Below, one piece after another: positions 31,884 through 33,398 of a DNA stretch of 33,398 nucleotides. Each line of letters starts with the position of its first letter. The first letter of the stretch is position 1. The translations under genes and the position numbers were made by a program. This stretch comes from Candidatus Omnitrophota bacterium (GTDB lineage: Bacteria; Omnitrophota; Gorgyraeia; Gygaellales; Profunditerraquicolaceae): assembly GCA_003598135.1 (NCBI GenBank), contig QZKA01000023.1, positions 1 through 33,398 of the forward strand. The letters run 5' to 3'. The notes under the pieces were generated by a model. The model searched no databases. It worked only from the letters and a program-made list of their open reading frames with translations, and was not told the DNA's origin.

Positions 31884-33380
31884 ATGGCATCTGGCAATAT
31901 ATTTCTTATTGAAGACCACGATGAAGCATTGGGAATCTGGAGGAAAAAAGGCGTAAAGGGCCTTGATCTTATCCATCTGGATGCCCACCTTGATTTCGGT
32001 GTGTATGACGCTTTTCCTATTCAGGAAGTTATCCTAAAGGCACGCAGCCTTAAAGAGCTTAAAGAAAGCCTTGAAAAAAGCATTACTTACCGCTCTTTCC
32101 AAAGTGATTTTTCCAAGCAGCTCAATATCGGCAATTATATCTACCCCGCCATGCAGGAAGGCATAGTCAGGAATTTTTACTGGGTCGTACCAGGAAAATC
32201 CCAGAATCTTAAAAAATCGTTTAAACTATTAAAGAGCCTTTTTAAAGATATATTCAGATATCCCGCACACCTGCAATCCGTTCGTTTCGATACAAATAAC
32301 GGGCGTGTGAAAGCACGGTTATTGGGAAGGAATTTTGTTGTGTGCTCCCTGGACAGCCTCCCTTTCTTAGGCCAAGGAGTATTGCTTGATATCGATACGG
32401 ACTGTCTTGTTACGAGTAGCCTTAGCTACGCAAATGCTACTGCGTTGATAGGCAAGAGAAAACCGTGGATTCAGCCAGCTGAATTGGTACGCCTGCTTAA
32501 AAAGAAGATAAAAAAGCCGAAACTCATTACGGTAGCGTACTCGGTTAACGGAGGATACACGCCGATAAAGTACCGGTACTTAGCAGATGAAATAGCGTAT
32601 TGTTTTGCTCCGCAGGCATTCAAGGCGGAGTTCGCTTTGAGCAAAAAGGCTGCGCAATATTTCAAAGATTTCCTCAGGACGCAGCAAACTGTATATTACC
32701 GCAAGGCAGTTGCATTAGACCGGCGCTACAGGGCAGCCGACAATAATTACGGCCCGCTGTATTTGTCTATAGGCCGGCTGTCACAGGCAAAAAAAGAATT
32801 TCTTAAGATTAAAAAGGCAGACCCTGGGAACCCGGCTTGTATAAACGGATTAGGGTTAGTTGTGTTTAAAAGAAAGGATTTTAGGGAAGCAAAAAAACTT
32901 TTTCTTGCAGCACTGCGCCATTGCCAAGGCGCCTTATTTGGGAATATCAAGAAACAGGCATTATTTAATTTGGGGCAGGCCCGGTTTGGGCTTAAAGATT
33001 ACCGGGGTGCCGAAAGGAGCCTGCTGCGGTTCCGGCAATTAGAGCCGATGCATGCTGAAAGCCGTTATTTGTTAGGCCTGATTTTTGAAAAAAAAGGCGA
33101 TTACAGAAAGTCAGCCGAATATTTACAGGATGCGTTGCGCTTAGGCCTTTTGCGTATTGAGATACTCGAAAAACTGCTAAAAATCGCTTGGCTTCTCGAT
33201 AATAAAAATGCTATAATTATACTCATACGCTTAAGGTTAAAGGAATTAAAAAGGTTTTTTAAGAAGGAGGAAAATCACAATCTTAAGAGAGCGCTGGGCA
33301 AGAATAGCGGTGTGAAGTTTAGGATTAGACGATTGGAAGAGCGCTTATCGGAAACCCAAAAGGAGGTGGCATATGCCTAA
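31884..33380 (+). CDS. UPF0489 (arginase-like) domain fused to TPR repeats
   Basis: A 498-residue soluble protein with two parts. Residues 1-250 resemble UPF0489, an uncharacterised family with an arginase-like fold: IEDHDEAL (His12), LIHLDAHLDFG (Asp33, His35, Asp37) and LLDIDTDCL (Asp169, Asp171) together mimic the DAHxD and DxD metal ligands of ureohydrolases. Residues about 285-445 contain TPR units, for example GRLSQAKKEFLKIKKADPGN, KDFREAKKLFLAALRH, YRGAERSLLRFRQLEP and GDYRKSAEYLQDALRL. The C-terminus is basic. No signal peptide is seen, so it is probably cytoplasmic. It follows the Wza-like gene by 49 bp. The reaction is unknown. Confidence 0.85.
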   Translation: MASGNIFLIEDHDEALGIWRKKGVKGLDLIHLDAHLDFGVYDAFPIQEVILKARSLKELKESLEKSITYRSFQSDFSKQLNIGNYIYPAMQEGIVRNFYWVVPGKSQNLKKSFKLLKSLFKDIFRYPAHLQSVRFDTNNGRVKARLLGRNFVVCSLDSLPFLGQGVLLDIDTDCLVTSSLSYANATALIGKRKPWIQPAELVRLLKKKIKKPKLITVAYSVNGGYTPIKYRYLADEIAYCFAPQAFKAEFALSKKAAQYFKDFLRTQQTVYYRKAVALDRRYRAADNNYGPLYLSIGRLSQAKKEFLKIKKADPGNPACINGLGLVVFKRKDFREAKKLFLAALRHCQGALFGNIKKQALFNLGQARFGLKDYRGAERSLLRFRQLEPMHAESRYLLGLIFEKKGDYRKSAEYLQDALRLGLLRIEILEKLLKIAWLLDNKNAIIILIRLRLKELKRFFKKEENHNLKRALGKNSGVKFRIRRLEERLSETQKEVAYA

Positions 33381-33398
33381 GAAAGAGAAATTCAAGCC
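33373..33398 (+). CDS. start of next gene (truncated by window end)
   Basis: An AGGAGG at 33361-33366 stands 6 bp before an ATG at 33373, which opens MPKKEKFK up to the window edge. The start overlaps the UPF0489-TPR stop by 8 bp, the packing used elsewhere in this operon. Too few residues are visible to suggest a product. Confidence 0.55.

Overview
The window reads as a piece of chromosome from an uncultured, Gram-negative-type bacterium. Short spacings, many 4-bp ATGA overlaps, a fused SecD-SecF, a ferredoxin-bearing EtfA, a lipoprotein and a Wza-like export protein all fit an anaerobic, double-membraned lineage. The gene content and the style of the intergenic repeats suggest Candidatus Omnitrophota (OP3) or a relative. 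That placement is inference; no rRNA or tRNA gene is present to confirm it.

Layout. (1) 1-3918: the 3' part of a GNAT acetyltransferase, an acyl-CoA dehydrogenase, EtfB, an EtfA with two extra [4Fe-4S] motifs, and a small membrane protein. This is an electron-transfer module that may be flavin-bifurcating. (2) 4021-7610: a consensus promoter with an adjacent palindrome drives a small excisionase-type HTH protein and a long SMC protein whose hinge looks degenerate. The SMC terminator lies inside the 3' end of a convergent GAF-GGDEF gene (7562-8740, minus strand). (3) 8741-9103: intergenic repeats and a perfect TTGACA-N17-TATAAT promoter in front of recA. The run continues recA-recX-alaS-hisD-hisB-hisH-hisA-(peptidoglycan-binding lipoprotein)-hisF-hisI, interrupted by a repeat block before hisA. 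(4) 18207-18611: a 405-bp gene-free block made of several inverted and tandem repeats, ending exactly at the trpE start codon. (5) 18612-27433: trpE, rpsP, yajC, secDF, a short Mfd-like helicase, a SurA-like chaperone, pdxA and rsmA, all tightly packed. (6) 27464-33398: a new promoter followed by an ExeA/XrtA-type AAA ATPase, an HD-GYP phosphodiesterase, a membrane-anchored coiled-coil protein, a TPR-Wza-like export protein, a UPF0489-TPR protein with an arginase-like metal-ligand set, and the first codons of another gene.

How the genes work together. Region 1 would pass electrons between an acyl-CoA substrate, NADH and ferredoxin. The his genes cover HisD, HisB, HisH/HisF, HisA and HisI; hisG, hisC, hisE and histidinol phosphatase are not here. 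Region 6 looks like an envelope or polysaccharide-export operon under c-di-GMP control, and the GGDEF protein in region 2 could supply the signal.

The most interesting points are the compound repeat family placed at the starts of recA, hisA and trpE, the SMC lacking a recognisable hinge, the Mfd lacking its UvrA-binding and C-terminal domains, the HisB with two conserved metal-site histidines replaced, and the UPF0489-TPR gene joined to the AAA/HD-GYP/Wza operon.
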